The translations under genes were made by a program, and so were the position numbers. Below the pieces are notes generated by a model. That model worked only from the letters and a program-made list of their open reading frames with translations. It was not told where the DNA came from and made no database searches. Below are positions 23,774-35,335 of a DNA stretch of 64,000 nt, piece after piece; positions within the stretch are counted from its first letter, which is position 1, and every line of letters begins with the position of its first letter. Source of the DNA: Stercorarius parasiticus. Taxonomy: Eukaryota; Chordata; Aves; Charadriiformes; Stercorariidae. The stretch spans positions 455,048 through 519,047 of the forward strand of contig VWZL01000320.1 of the NCBI GenBank assembly GCA_013396915.1, given 5' to 3'.

Positions 23774-26700
23774 CAGGGTGGGTTTCACTCACTTAACATT
23801 AAACATTTAGAAGTAGACATGTAGGCTCCCTCTGCAGTCAAAGGAGGGATACAGACAGCAGTAAGGAAGAAGAGTTCCTTGTCTGAAGTATTTTTTAATT
23901 TTTCTTTAAAAGGGTGGGATGCATCATCATAGAGGGATATTGGCATCAGTCTCTGTTGACTGCGTAAGGAGACTGATTGGAAACCTATGTTTTAGGAAAT
24001 AAGTTTATTTGTAAATTTGAGTGCATATGTGCTTGATGAGAAAAGCCTGGTATCCGTCCACCAGTCAACTGAGATACTTGTGAAGACAACCAATTTGCAA
24101 TATTCATCACTTTATTTAATGTAAGCCTTATATTAGTAAGGTTGATGCCTCCCGTGGCTAGAAAGGTGGTAAAGGACATACAGATGCTATAGTACAATCA
24201 AACCTGGATGCAGCTATGATGCAAACGGGAGTAGTATGCAAGGACTCGCTTCATCATATGGACCAAAACCACGGTAGTGGGGTGAGGGGTCTACAGCTCC
24301 CACAGAAACCAGTTCATCTGCTATAAATCTACACATGACCATGCGGGCGATGGGGAGTTGTGCTTCTGTAAAAAAGTGCCATTGAATTGTGAAGTAAAAA
24401 AAGATGAGAAAACAGTACTGGTGTTTTCCCAACAGCTCCCCACAAAATACATTTCTAATTCAAAATGTAGCTCACTGGATTGTAGAAATACTCAAAATAT
24501 GATGATGTGTGCTGCGGGGATTTTGCTAAGCTTTCGGGATCTGGCTTCCATTCACCGGGATTTAGATGCCTCACTAACCTCTTTTGGCTAGGCTAGGTGC
24601 CTTGTACAGAGAAACCCAGACTTAAACCTTTGAAGTTTCCCTCCAGAGCTCTCAAAATCCACAACTTCCATGAATACATGCCTGTCTGCACTGGAAATTA
24701 TGGGACAATCTTCAAGTTAAGGGTCCATTTCCTTCAAACGTTGCACAGGTATGTCGTGAAGGGATTTAAACAGAACACTAACAGAGAACAGAGGGAGTGT
24801 GTAAACAAATGAACTATACCAAGTTACTGTTTTCCTCCTTCTGACTGTTGATGAGTCTCTTCTTTCAGATGACTGTTGTACTCACTTGGCCAGTAGTATA
24901 TTATCTTAAGCTACTAACAACAATGTGTTCTCACTGATGAATCTATAACAAATTTAATGTTTACAGTTTAAGGGAGACAATCTTCTAATACAATCAAAAT
25001 AGCTATTTATTGAGGACAGAACATGATCCCACATAATGTATGCTGTAAAGCTTTAAGGCATGTGTTTCCATTTAACACTATTTTGCTTGCAAAGTGATCA
25101 CCTGGAGTTAAGGTTTGCCCGAAAATGGGTAGGAAATAAAAATATCCAAGAATAAATAATAAATAGGGTGTGTTTTGGACAACGATACGTTTTAGAGACA
25201 GAAAGAACATTTCTATCTATAGAACCATTACTTGGATGTTTGTCTTCTGTTAACCACAAGTACATATTTTCACTAGAAAAAAAGTGACTTTCAGGCATTC
25301 ACAAAGATTTGTTCATGCTAAGGATAAACAGAACTAGATATCCTGTGTTCTGAGATAAGAAGATACATGGAATCATTTCTTGTAATAGCACTCATGTTTT
25401 ATTAAATAAGGGGGGGGTTATTATTGCTACGGCCACTGCTGAGGGGAACTGGAGTTCTTTGGACACAGCTCAGAGCTGATTATGTTCTATCCCCCGCCTT
25501 GTTGGTGCTGAAGCCAATAAATCAATACAGCAGTTGTTGCCATTCAGTGAGAGCAGGATAATGCCTTAAACCAATTAGTTCAACCACTGGGTTCATTCGA
25601 AGTAGAGACAGGAGGTAGAAATGCCCTTCCTTAGAAATATCGAAGTATAATTTTTACAAAGCAGAAAAATGAACTTCAGCTAATTTTTCATTAATTTCTT
25701 GTCTAACTCATAAAATACATAGAACTGTGGGCTCTCAGGAGGTGCTTTCCTTTCCTATCCAGGACATATGTGGAAATAAAACAATTTTTTTCCTTGTCAT
25801 ACTATTTATTTCGTAGAGACTGAATTCATATGCAAACTACGATCTGTAGACAAAATGTTTATTCTTCTCACCGTATTTGGTCCAGATCCCAAGTGCACTG
25901 AGCAGCAAAGCTTGAACTAAACTCAGTGCAAATTGTAGGTGCTTCATAAGACAGTCCAAGCCTTGAGAGGACAGGGACTGAGTAGTGACAAGAAGGTACC
26001 TGGGACGTGACATTGCGTAATTTGTACCTAACCCTGTGACGTGCTGGACAAAGTTAAACACTGTGAGCTCTAATGGAGTTTGAACATGTTCAGTAATTCA
26101 GGATCAGATCCTTTATGACTAAGTTTTCATAATTAGCCAGGAATTTGGCAGCAAGACAAAGATGGATATTCTACTTTTACCTAATAATTTTAAGGAAGGT
26201 TTTGTCCCCTTTTAAGGAATAACTTAGACTTTTCTCTGCACCTTTCATAAAAGTTTCCTTTTGTCTCTTATTCTTTTAATTTTTCAACAGTAACTCAGTG
26301 GAGACAGATTATCTCTTACCCCTATAGCAAACAATGGAGTGAAATTTGCTTATTTGGGAGCTGTAGGGGCTAGAAATGCCTCCCTTCATGCATTCTAACC
26401 CCCAGCAGGATTTCTTCTGATGCAATGTGCAGTGCATGCTGAGCTTCTTCACAAACTGGTAGACTGAAGCAGCCTTCACCTCCTCTCTCTGCTCTGACTG
26501 CTTCTTGTTCTCAATGCTTTAGATCAGGTAGAACTTGGGATGATCAGGTGAAAAATAAAATTGAAGAACTTACAGAAACCCTCACCAGTAAGGGTTTGCA
26601 GGCTCAGTCAGTGTTTGCAACTTTACATTCCTCAAGCACGGTATGCAGTGGGAATAAGGACAAGTACAGACGCCTGGTTCTCTGTGATGACCTGCATACA

Positions 26701-29700
26701 CTTATCCTAAAGGAAAAAAAAAAGCAAAACTAAAAGCTATTTAAGAAGAAATACTGTTACAAATTAATCAGATTGCAACTGCAATGTCAAGGCTCTGTCC
26801 AAGCTACATTATAAAGAAAATAAAGGAGCAGATCCCAACCCTGGCTTTAAGGCTTGTTGGTGTGGGAGAAGACGTGAAATCCCTATGAGCTACTGTGTAG
26901 GTGCTGCATTGTGATTACCAACACTGGAATAAAACAGATTCTCCTCTTCCCAAACTGGTGGGAGAGGGAGTGAGCAGAGTCCCTTGTCCTGCTCTGGAGA
27001 CCCCCAAAGATCAGCTGAGCTGAGTCAGCACAGGGCAATGAGCAAACTCTGTCTCTTCCCATTCACACAAGGCAAAAATCCCCACATGCGTGCGAGGAGC
27101 TGAGCTGCACATGCAGCATCTCCTTCACTGCTCCAGTTTGCAATCCAACAGATTAAAATAAATCAGTTCGGGGTTTCAGTGGCTTTATTTAACAGGCCAG
27201 GTAGAGAAGTTGCTCCATGTTTGACACTTTCATGTCTGCTGCTGGGAGCGGAGGCAGGGATGGGTGGCTGGGAATAAGCACTGCCAGACTTCAAGCCATC
27301 AAGGCTTGTAAGTCAACACCCAGTTTCTAGGTCTTGTCAGTAAAGAGTGCACAGTTTTTTGAAAATTTTCACAGTTCGACATGGGTTACAGGATCTAACT
27401 TCTCACAAAGTTCCTCATGAAGGACGTCAAAGACATCCAATGTATAGTTGTTCAATTGGAAGAGACTCACTAGGCACAATTTAGCCTTACATTTGGAAAA
27501 CAGTCTCTCTCCTCAAGATTTAAGCAATATCATTGCATTGCATAGTGCTGCAGGCATTTCTGTCACTACTTACAGAAGGAATAATAGCACTTAGCATAAA
27601 GATAAATGCCTATAGTGTGGCAGCATGCTGCCGTCTCATGTTTCTCCTTTACTAAGCCTTTACTAAGAGGACATTTATCTGCTTTGACAATTTATCTCAG
27701 ATGAAAATAGTTTTCTCCAAAATATGCCAGTTTGGCATTATAGTGTCTGGACAGCATTCAGACTTACAATCAAGCAGCAAATCAAGGCGATGATAGAAAA
27801 TAACAAACCCAGCTTACCTCTCTTCTTAATTTTAATTATTTGCCAAAGATCTATGTGGTCATTTAGTTCGTACTTATTATTCAATGAGAAAAGAAGAATG
27901 CAGATATCTGATGATCAACTTCTGCTCTTTTATGAGCCATTCAGCCTTACAGGAAATTTGAATGGTTCCCCAGGGCACTGGGTGTGGAATTTGATCTTAG
28001 AGGACCCTCAAATTAACTATAACAGACAAAAAAGGGAGAAATACCACTTTTCAAATCCATGTTTGCAAGAACCTGTTGAATACTTCTTTCTCTTTCCATC
28101 ATCATCACCATCATTATAATAATCACAACTTCAAAACGCTGAAAGAAACCCTTCTCTTCCTATTAAAACTTTAGACAATTTCTGCACATTTGGCAGAAAT
28201 TCCTAATTTTGGGGGCATCTAAAACACCCTGTAAGGGTCAAATGCAGTACTCTCCAAAAAGGTAACTCAAAGAAATAGCATTAATGCAGACACTGAGAAA
28301 GGTAAAATTCCTTCTAATGTCTCCCGGTGAAGCCCTACTTACCTACTCTAGAATCTTCTGAATGGTGGTTTAAAATACAATGCCAAGGAATGCATCAACT
28401 GATCATTTAAAATGATACTGTGCAGATGGTGAATGTCTCCTCAGCCTGTGTCCATGGCATGACCTTGTGTAACCTTGTTTTACAGCCCTAGTAATAAGGA
28501 ATAAAAAGGCCTGTTCATTCTGCACACTCGGCACAGAAATTTTGTGAACTTTCCCAGTTTTCATTCAGCAAACAGCCACAAGAGGGCATCTTTTTTCTTG
28601 GTTTCTTCCACTTCAAGAAATGAAGAGCTTAATTAATTTCACAAATTCGTTTTTATAATTCTTGACATCCTCTACTATTTATTCCACCAAAAATATGTGT
28701 TCTCATGATTTGCAAGAAGAAAAAGTAGCTGCTATAATAAAAACATTTCCAAAGTAATTTCTTTTACATTTCACAGAGACTTCAGGCTGGTTCCACAAGT
28801 GAGAAAAGGGCACATTCATACTGATTTCTTTTTCACAGGAGTCTGAAACATCTCCGGTACATGAAGCAAGCAGTACTTTTCAGCATGTTTTCTTTTTACC
28901 AGGATTTGTGTTTTCAGAATATATCAAAGCCCAATTCTGTAGTTCAAATGAATGCTTAAAAAATCAACCGGGATTTTTCTTCCATCAACCTGCTCCTCAC
29001 TTTCTCTTTCTTGAGCTTCTTCTGGTGTAGAAAGTGGTTACCAGCAGAGTGTCTGTGATGTTCAGTGAGGATCTGGGAACAAGGTAAAGCACAAGAATCA
29101 TTCCACAGGAATTTAAAACACAAACTGTGTTCTAATCTGCGTCATACCAATCACAATGATATTTTTATTAAACAGTGCCATCCAGGGATTAAAGCAATGG
29201 AAAGTTTTAGTGATCATAATGAAATGAACGTGGAAAATCAGGTATAAAGTCCCCCTTTGAAGAGCTTAAGCAGCAGAAGTCAATGGCAACTATGAAACAA
29301 CCTGTCTTCAAATTCCTCCATTTATTTTGTGGGAATATAAGATACACATAGACAAGTTGAGTCTGTGTATCTGTGTGTGCAGAGTTTATAAAAACATCAT
29401 CAGCTTGGTACTATAGTAGCAAACTGTTTAAAAAACACAGGTAAAAAAGTGTGAAGCTGGCTTTTGGTGAACTTAGAAAAAACCCCATATTTAGGTTCTA
29501 GCCTATATACCCAGGCCACCCATCTGACTTCTGTGTGAATGGTAGGCGAGGATGAAGCTCTGCTGAGGTGGGTAACATGGTGGAAACTCCAATATATTAC
29601 TCTAGACTTCTTTGGTTCTCCTGTTATTTCATGGGAGCAACAGTCGGGGTCTGTTCTGCAACCGAGTCGCCAGCTGAAGACTTTCAATCTGAGCTCTTCA

Positions 29701-30419
29701 CTAAGAGAAAAGCAGTTTTTGAAAGAGCCCCAGTGTGTCTTGTCTGGAAGTGTCTGGTATTATCTGTGCCATGTGTTCAATGGCTCTCAGCCTGTGGGCA
29801 GAAAGGCTCTTCCTGGGGCAGCCACAGAAGGAAATATGTTGGAGAGAAGGGTTTGGTGTGGGAGTGGGTTGGTCCAGGAGAGAATTTCTCTCTTAGGAAG
29901 TGGTCTGCAGCATGCGAAAGCTGGAGAACCACCGATGAAGCACATTCCATGGGCAAAACAAATAAATGCAAAGGCAGATGTATCCCTGGCAGCTATAATT
30001 TTGCACGTGGGCTACTCCTAAACGTGCACCAACCCCTAGCACTGGGCCACTACCCAGCTGCTTTCTCCTTATCAGTAAGTGTGGCAAACTGGCTTTTTTT
30101 TTTTTCTCTTTTTTTTTTTCACTCCCACTCTACCAGCCAGTGACCTGCAGTTCAGCCAGAGTGGGAATGTGTCACGGGAATAACGTGAGTGGACCTGATG
30201 CTGCTTTAGACTTTATGATCTGGACCAGCACCTGTGGAGGGTGGTCGCACTATTAAGTTGCGATGCCCCTGTGGAAACTCACAAGTGTGTGATCCGGCAG
30301 TGCAGGAGAGGTCTGTGGTCCAGGGGAAAGGACATGAGCACAGGGTGTCCGGTCTCAGCAGGGTGGGCATATTGTTGCCACACTCTGTCCGTGTCCTTGT
30401 GTGTCTGTCTGTCGGCTGC
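23774..30419. other. Long unique non-coding stretch upstream of the CpG island
   Basis: No supported exon. Two long overlapping plus-strand open frames (29539-30021 and 29568-30143) lie just upstream of the island. They have no recognisable product and no start context that stands out. A consensus-like splice donor (ATCA|GTAAGT, GT at 30075) lies near their end. A homopyrimidine tract at about 30094-30120 is dominated by T. Confidence 0.4.
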
Positions 30420-30489
30420 GCTACTTTCCACGGAGCGAATGTCTCCCCGCTGGCCGGGGCTGTGACCTACGGCGGGAGCAGCGGCAGTG

Positions 30490-30540
30490 GGTGTGTGTCT
30501 GAGCTGGCTGACACACAGACACACACACACACACACACAC
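30490..30540. repeat. (CA)n microsatellite with opposed GT run
   Basis: An AC-rich tract at 30511-30540, with one G interruption, is preceded by GTGTGTGTCTG at 30491-30501. That sequence is the exact reverse complement of CAGACACACAC at 30516-30526, so the two could fold as a hairpin. The tract lies inside the CpG island, where length variation could affect promoter DNA or a 5' untranslated region. Confidence 0.85.
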
Positions 30541-30599
30541 GAAGCAGCCCATTTGCTGGAGGGGTGTGCATGTGCGTGCGAGGGAGTGGAAAGGGGTGG

Positions 30600-30930
30600 C
30601 GGGGATGGAGGAAGGGAAGCCAGGGGAAACTCTGACACTCCGCGCAGAAGGAGGGAGACCCTCCGCCGCCGCCGCCGGGGAGGAGCCCGCCCGCCTCGCA
30701 ACGCCTCCAAAAACCCGGCCACCGGCCCCGGTCCCGCACCGGCCTCACCCCGCACCTCGCCGCCGCTCCGGCTCCCCGGCAGGTACCAGCCATCCCCCGC
30801 CGGGGTCCCCAACACTTTGCGCCGCTCTGCTGGGCTCTGGAGCACTTTTCAGCCNTCGCCGCGGAGCGGGTGCCGGCGCCCGGCACCTGGCGGCGGTCCC
30901 CGGGCCACCTGCCTTGCTGTCATCAAGGAG
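30600..30930 (+). other. Candidate first (5' untranslated) exon
   Basis: Within the CpG island the sequence reaches a good splice donor, CAAGGAG|GTGAGG, with GT at 30931. An alternative donor, GGCAG|GTACCA, lies near 30781. No convincing coding sequence with a favourable start precedes either donor, so the exon would be non-coding. The left end is a guess, since no transcription start can be read directly. The gene cannot be named. Confidence 0.35.
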
Positions 30931-31090
30931 GTGAGGTGCGCCGGCTTGGGAAAATCCCTCGGCTCTGCCCTGGGAGGTGGGTTTGGGGGGGGTCGGTCAG
31001 GGGCGAGGAGGCGACAGTTTTGGGGAGCCGGGGGGTGAAGGCTGGGGAGGTGGGAGCGGGGCGGGCGGAGGAAGAGAGGTGTTTCTTTCC

Positions 31091-34000
31091 CTCAGCCCCG
31101 GCACCTCTGCGCCTGCTGCTGCTTCGCATAGGTGTCCCAGGGCAATGGGACGTAGTCAGCCCATGTCCATCAGGCAAATTGTTGCGTGCTGGAGCAGTGG
31201 CAGAATTCCTTCTTTTCCACGTAGTCCTCCAGCATTGCCATGAGCGCGACTGTGTTGAACGTGTCCATCACCAGGAGCTGTAGAGCACCTGGTTGGCCTG
31301 GGGTGCTCACTGAAATGAGATTATTCGTCTTCTCACACTGACAACCTCTACTTTGCTTTGTGCAATAGCACAGAGGGTGGTAAAGCTCCTTGTTTTACAG
31401 TGAATATTACAAAATGAAAGTTGTTGCTTCTAGAAAGGAAACATTCCTGAGCGCCTTAGGTAATTGGTGACTGTGTACTGAAGAAGCGCAAAGCAGCCAC
31501 CTATGTTTCCTTTAAAAAAGCTCTGCTTTCATTTGAATTGGGAAAATTTGTCCAAGAACAATAGAGATCAATGAGGCAGTCTGGCCATAAGCAGAGAGCA
31601 CTTTGCTGAGAAAGCAGCAGCTGAATGCTGCATCTGTGGCCCTGGCAGAGGCTGTGAAGATGCAGGCAAGAACTTTTGCAAGAATTTTAGCATGTCACTT
31701 CTTTTTTACTGCTTACTTGCAGATCTAGGGAGCAGTTAGAGAGACTTGATTTCACTGTTTACCATTATGAGGTGATTAGTGCTATATGGCACAACATTTT
31801 AATACTGTTTTTCAAACCCTTATTAGTATAGCTGATGTGATTTTCATCTTTGCCTTTTAATTAGTTCGTTTAGTTTATTATGGGCCTGATCCAGAAAAGC
31901 ACTACTCATAATTTCCTGCAAGGTATGTAAGGGACAAGGTTTTTACTAAATCTGTGAAAGCTGAGTGTCTAAATATCTTTCTAAAGAGTAATTGGGGTAT
32001 TTTAATCTGTATTTGTAATCCTACTGTCGAAGAGAGGTACCCAAATTCTGCAGGTGTCACACCTCTTTTTCTTAAAGTTTCCAAGGCAAGTCCTGCTCTG
32101 AGATGCTTCATAAATAGACGTGTTTTAGCCTTGATCAGGCTGAGCAGCTTGGCTTCACTTTTATTTGAACTTTATTTTGGCTTGGACATCCAGACTAGCC
32201 TGAGATCCAGGATCTAAATTTACTTTCCCCCTCTTTACCACTGGATCAATCCAACAGGGATCCTCAGGGTATGGAGAATAGAGTGGACTCCCCATTAGGT
32301 GCAACATTGAAGCACAAAACTATGTGCTCCAAACCAGGCAGAAAGATTTTGAGCCAGTCTCCCAGAGCCAGTATATGCGCTCTGCCCAGGCAGCGCTTTA
32401 ACCAGAAATGGAAATAGCAGCTTCACCAGTGTCCTCTGCCACATCTCAAAATATAAGGATGACTGCAGTTACAAGGGCTGCTGTAAGATGCTTTCAGGAC
32501 AATAATCCCAGGAAGAGAGAAATGCCTTCCAGTAGTGCTGAGTAAGGTGATTAAGTCTCAGAAAGATATAATTTCGAGTTGTATTCCTGTCCTCAGCTTT
32601 GGTTTGTTGGGTAGCTGCTGTCAGAACCCCAGAAGAGGGATAACTCTTTTGGACCCCACTCCCAAGTATCAGCCTCCACCTGCTTCTCTCCAGCTGCACG
32701 TTCCAGCTGACCTTCCAAAATACTGTAATAGCCCTTATCTCACTCTACTTCTCAATAGTTTGGGGTTTTTTTTCTTTTTTCTTTTTTTTTTTTGAAGAGG
32801 TGATGTTTTCACTGCAGATACCACTGTGTTCATTATGCAAATTATACTGCACCCTTGAGATTCTACCGGGATTTTGCAATGGAATTAAATGAAAAAAGGC
32901 CCTAGGAAAAAAAAGAAGAAGTTTTAATTAAGCTGGAATATTAAATGGAAATAGATGTTGTTCATTGGGAAAGAGCCCTTTAAAACATTTGAGAATACTG
33001 CATCATTATTACTCAGAGATTAAATAACAATAATTAAGCAAATCAACACTGCAAACACCAAGGTATTAAAAAGCAAAGCCAAAGAATGAAACACTCCTAA
33101 CAAAACATGTCCCTGTTTTGGTCCTAGCAGAAGGGATATAGTCAGCATCTCTTTCCATGTTCTATCAAAGAACACGTGGAGGTGCAAATGCCCCACACAG
33201 TCAGGATCTTCACAGTTTAATCTGCAGAAGGTCACAATCATTCAGAGTCACTCTGTGAGCACGCTGTCAGCTTAGGGTGGGCAAAATGATGATGTATTTC
33301 TGGACACTTTGTGAAACCCTATTTTGCTTTTTGTCTTGTTCTTCTTTTCGCTGTTAAAACTACAGAAGTTGTAATCTCAGGTGTCTCTGCTGTGCACCAC
33401 TGCAATGTAGACATACCGGTTACCTGTGGCTCTGGAGAGGCTGAGTCATCAGCTGGGAATCAGCTGAATTCCCAGCACATGCCGGCATTTCTTTGGCTAA
33501 AACCCCCAGTGCTGGAATTGGCCACTGAGCCACCTCTGTACTCTTTGAGGTTTCCTACATGAGGGAATCCTTCGACGCTGGTTAAGCAGGCTTTCCCACC
33601 ATGCTCTCCTGGCAAGGCAGCCTGCGGGATAGCCAGAGCTATATTTGGCCCATTGTCTGTTTAACCCATGGAAAATGCTTAAGGTGCATGCCGAGTGTCC
33701 TTAAAGCAAACAGAGGCAGCGAACGTGTGATGTGTTTGTTTCCCTTGCTTTCTGGATTTTCTCCAACTCCAAACAAGCAACAGAGAAGCTCGTAGTAAAG
33801 CCATGCCCATGAGACGTGAGGTGCAGTGGCTGCATTTAAACTATGTGTGAAGCCACTTTTTGCTCCACGGGTGAGCTATTTTTATCTTTGTTATAGTGCT
33901 GCACCTCTGTTGTACTTCTTAACACAATCTCCCCCCCACCCCAACATTTCTGTCTGAGTTTTATGTGTTTTGAAAACTTAGCAATGGCAATGAGTCAGTG

Positions 34001-34361
34001 CTTAAATTATCCCTGTGTAAATCTTTAGTCCTTTTATCTTCTCCTTTCTATCCTTCTGTATACAGAAAGGCCCCTCTCTGGTATTGTTATTTTTCACATC
34101 CTAGAGACATGCTGAGTGAACATCCACGTGTTATCTGACAGTGGGTGATTTAAAAAAAAAAAAAGGCAAAAAAAAAGCAGCCCTTCTATTCCACTCTCCC
34201 CAGCTTAGATGGATCCAACGTCACATGGAGGGGATCCAGGATGAGTCAGGGAGCAGTGCTGTGGTCCAAAATTCCAGTTTGCATTACAGTTGGGAGGCAG
34301 CATTTAGCATCATGTGGATTTATTTTCTTTTAACAGGAACTCCAAAATAATTTATGGAAGT
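31091..34361. other. Unique non-coding sequence downstream of the CpG island
   Basis: If the plus-strand promoter is real, this would be the start of intron 1. It holds a possible ancient repeat (31879-31925), a T-rich tract at 32764-32793 and a 9-bp inverted repeat (GCTGGGAAT / ATTCCCAGC, 33452-33476). An A-rich tract lies at 34151-34177. No supported exon. Confidence 0.4.
31879..31925 (+). repeat. Ancient amniote repeat relic
   Basis: TTATGGGCCTGATCCAGAAA, followed by AGCACTACTCATAA, resembles the GGGCCTGATCCTGCAAA...TACTCA start of the same unnamed amniote repeat suspected at 23.7 kb and 37.5 kb. Short and diverged. Confidence 0.35.
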
Positions 34362-34440
34362 CATATAGCCTAATGGGCAGAACAGATAACAGTAAGCCAA
34401 GAAGAACCTGGATTCCCATCTGGGTTAAATCATTGACTCA
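34362..34440 (+). mobile_element. MIR-like tRNA-derived SINE relic
   Basis: TATAGCCTAATGGGCAGAAC, then GAAGAACCTGGATTCCCATC and TGGGTTAAATCATTGACTCA, follows the 5' tRNA-like head of MIR/CORE-SINEs. There a TAGTGGTTAGAGC box-A region leads to CCTGGGTTCAAATCC (box-B region). It is heavily mutated, so Pol III activity is unlikely. Confidence 0.45.
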
Positions 34441-35144
34441 ATTTGAGTATCAGGGTTATGGGTGTGGTATTTAAGCCTAGAATATTATACTGGCCTTAAC
34501 TAAATCATTGCGCTTCCCTACAACATAACTGGAAAATGTGGTCAAGGTTCAGAGCTCTGCTGGTGCCTAACGGTTTACCTAATAGTCAGCTTCACTGGTC
34601 AGACTAAGGACAGTACATTAGAGGCATTTATTTGCAACCTCAACTTGCAGAATGATTCCTAAAGGGTATATACATGGCTAAAGACAAACTCATGCTCTAA
34701 CACTTATATGTACATGGAGACCTGTAACTCGTGAGGACCTTCTGCGCTGCATGAATTTTACGCTGAATGCATTACTCAGCTTTCAGTAACACGGATCCTT
34801 TTTGTACATCTTTGCCTATTTTTCTTCCTGTGTTATAATAAACAGAAAGAAGAGTCGTGTGAGCTTTTTTCTTTTAATGTGGTCAGTTTAAAAGCAAAAC
34901 AAATATCCATAATTAAACTGTTTCCAATCTAGTTGGTCAGTGAATCAGGAGACTCGCAGGAAGCAGATGTCACGCAGCAGAAGAGAGGCTAAAAAGTTCT
35001 GTAACATCTGAGCATACTCCAATAATATGTTGAGTGTTTCTTGTTATTGTTTTCTTATTTACTTTTTTCCAAGGGGATGGGAAGGAGAGAAGTTACCAAT
35101 ATTTTTCTGGAGTGTTCCCTTCTAAAAATCCTGGGGACACTGCA

Positions 35145-35335
35145 GCCCTGACTCTGATCTCATCTTGCGTCGGCATAACTCAGGACTGAATGCACTGGAA
35201 ACAGAAAGCCTAGGATTAACTGAAAATTATACAAAACTGTCATGAAATGAAAGGCTTGCGCCTGTTCTCAGTCTATCTGTACTTAGTGACTTCAAGGGAC
35301 TTACTTAAGCACATGTTTAAAGATAGACTGCTGTG
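35145..35335 (+). repeat. Ancient amniote repeat relics, two blocks
   Basis: Block one (about 35145-35200) reads GACTCTGATCTCATCTTGCG, then CGGCATAACTCAGGACTGAA, resembling a GATTCTGATCTCACTTACAC...GGTGTAAATCAGGAGTAACT repeat. Block two (about 35281-35335) reads GACTTCAAGGGACTTACTTA, then AGCACATGTTTAAAG, resembling GGGACTTAAGCACATGCTTAAAG. Both motifs recur in old sauropsid repeats; the family is not assigned. Confidence 0.4.

Larger units (their letters stand above)
30420..31090 (+). promoter_or_regulatory. CpG island, probable gene promoter
   Basis: This is the only strongly GC- and CpG-rich block in the window and stands out from its AT-rich flanks. It contains (CCG)n near 30662-30676, an Sp1-type GC box (GGGGCGGGCGG, about 31058-31068), a (CA)n tract and one unresolved base at 30855. 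CpG islands of this size usually mark promoters and first exons in birds. No TATA box was recognised. The plus strand is favoured because of the donor at 30931, but a CAATCA-free, bidirectional or minus-strand promoter cannot be excluded. Confidence 0.65.

Noticed and set aside
27440..27480. TTCAATTGGAAGAGACTCAC as a CR1 3'-end remnant
   Set aside because: The match to TTCAGTTGGAAGGGACCT is too short, and no tail or further CR1 sequence is present.
27724..28119. 131-codon plus-strand open frame
   Set aside because: No similarity to a known protein that I can recall, no splice-site flanks, and hydrophobic and aromatic content typical of AT-rich random translation.
29539..30143. Two overlapping plus-strand open frames of 160 and 191 codons
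   Set aside because: They are among the longest frames but overlap each other in different phases. Their residue composition is unremarkable, and no motif, signal peptide or family resemblance is visible. Two long frames in one place suggest low stop density rather than a gene.
30279..31283. Long open frames on both strands in the CpG island
   Set aside because: GC-rich sequence is poor in stop codons. The predicted peptides are proline-, arginine- and glycine-rich in every frame, which is a composition effect.
33395..33420. AATGTAGACATACCGGTTAC resembling a transposon end (GTAGACATACCC type)
   Set aside because: No matching inverted terminus was found within a reasonable distance.
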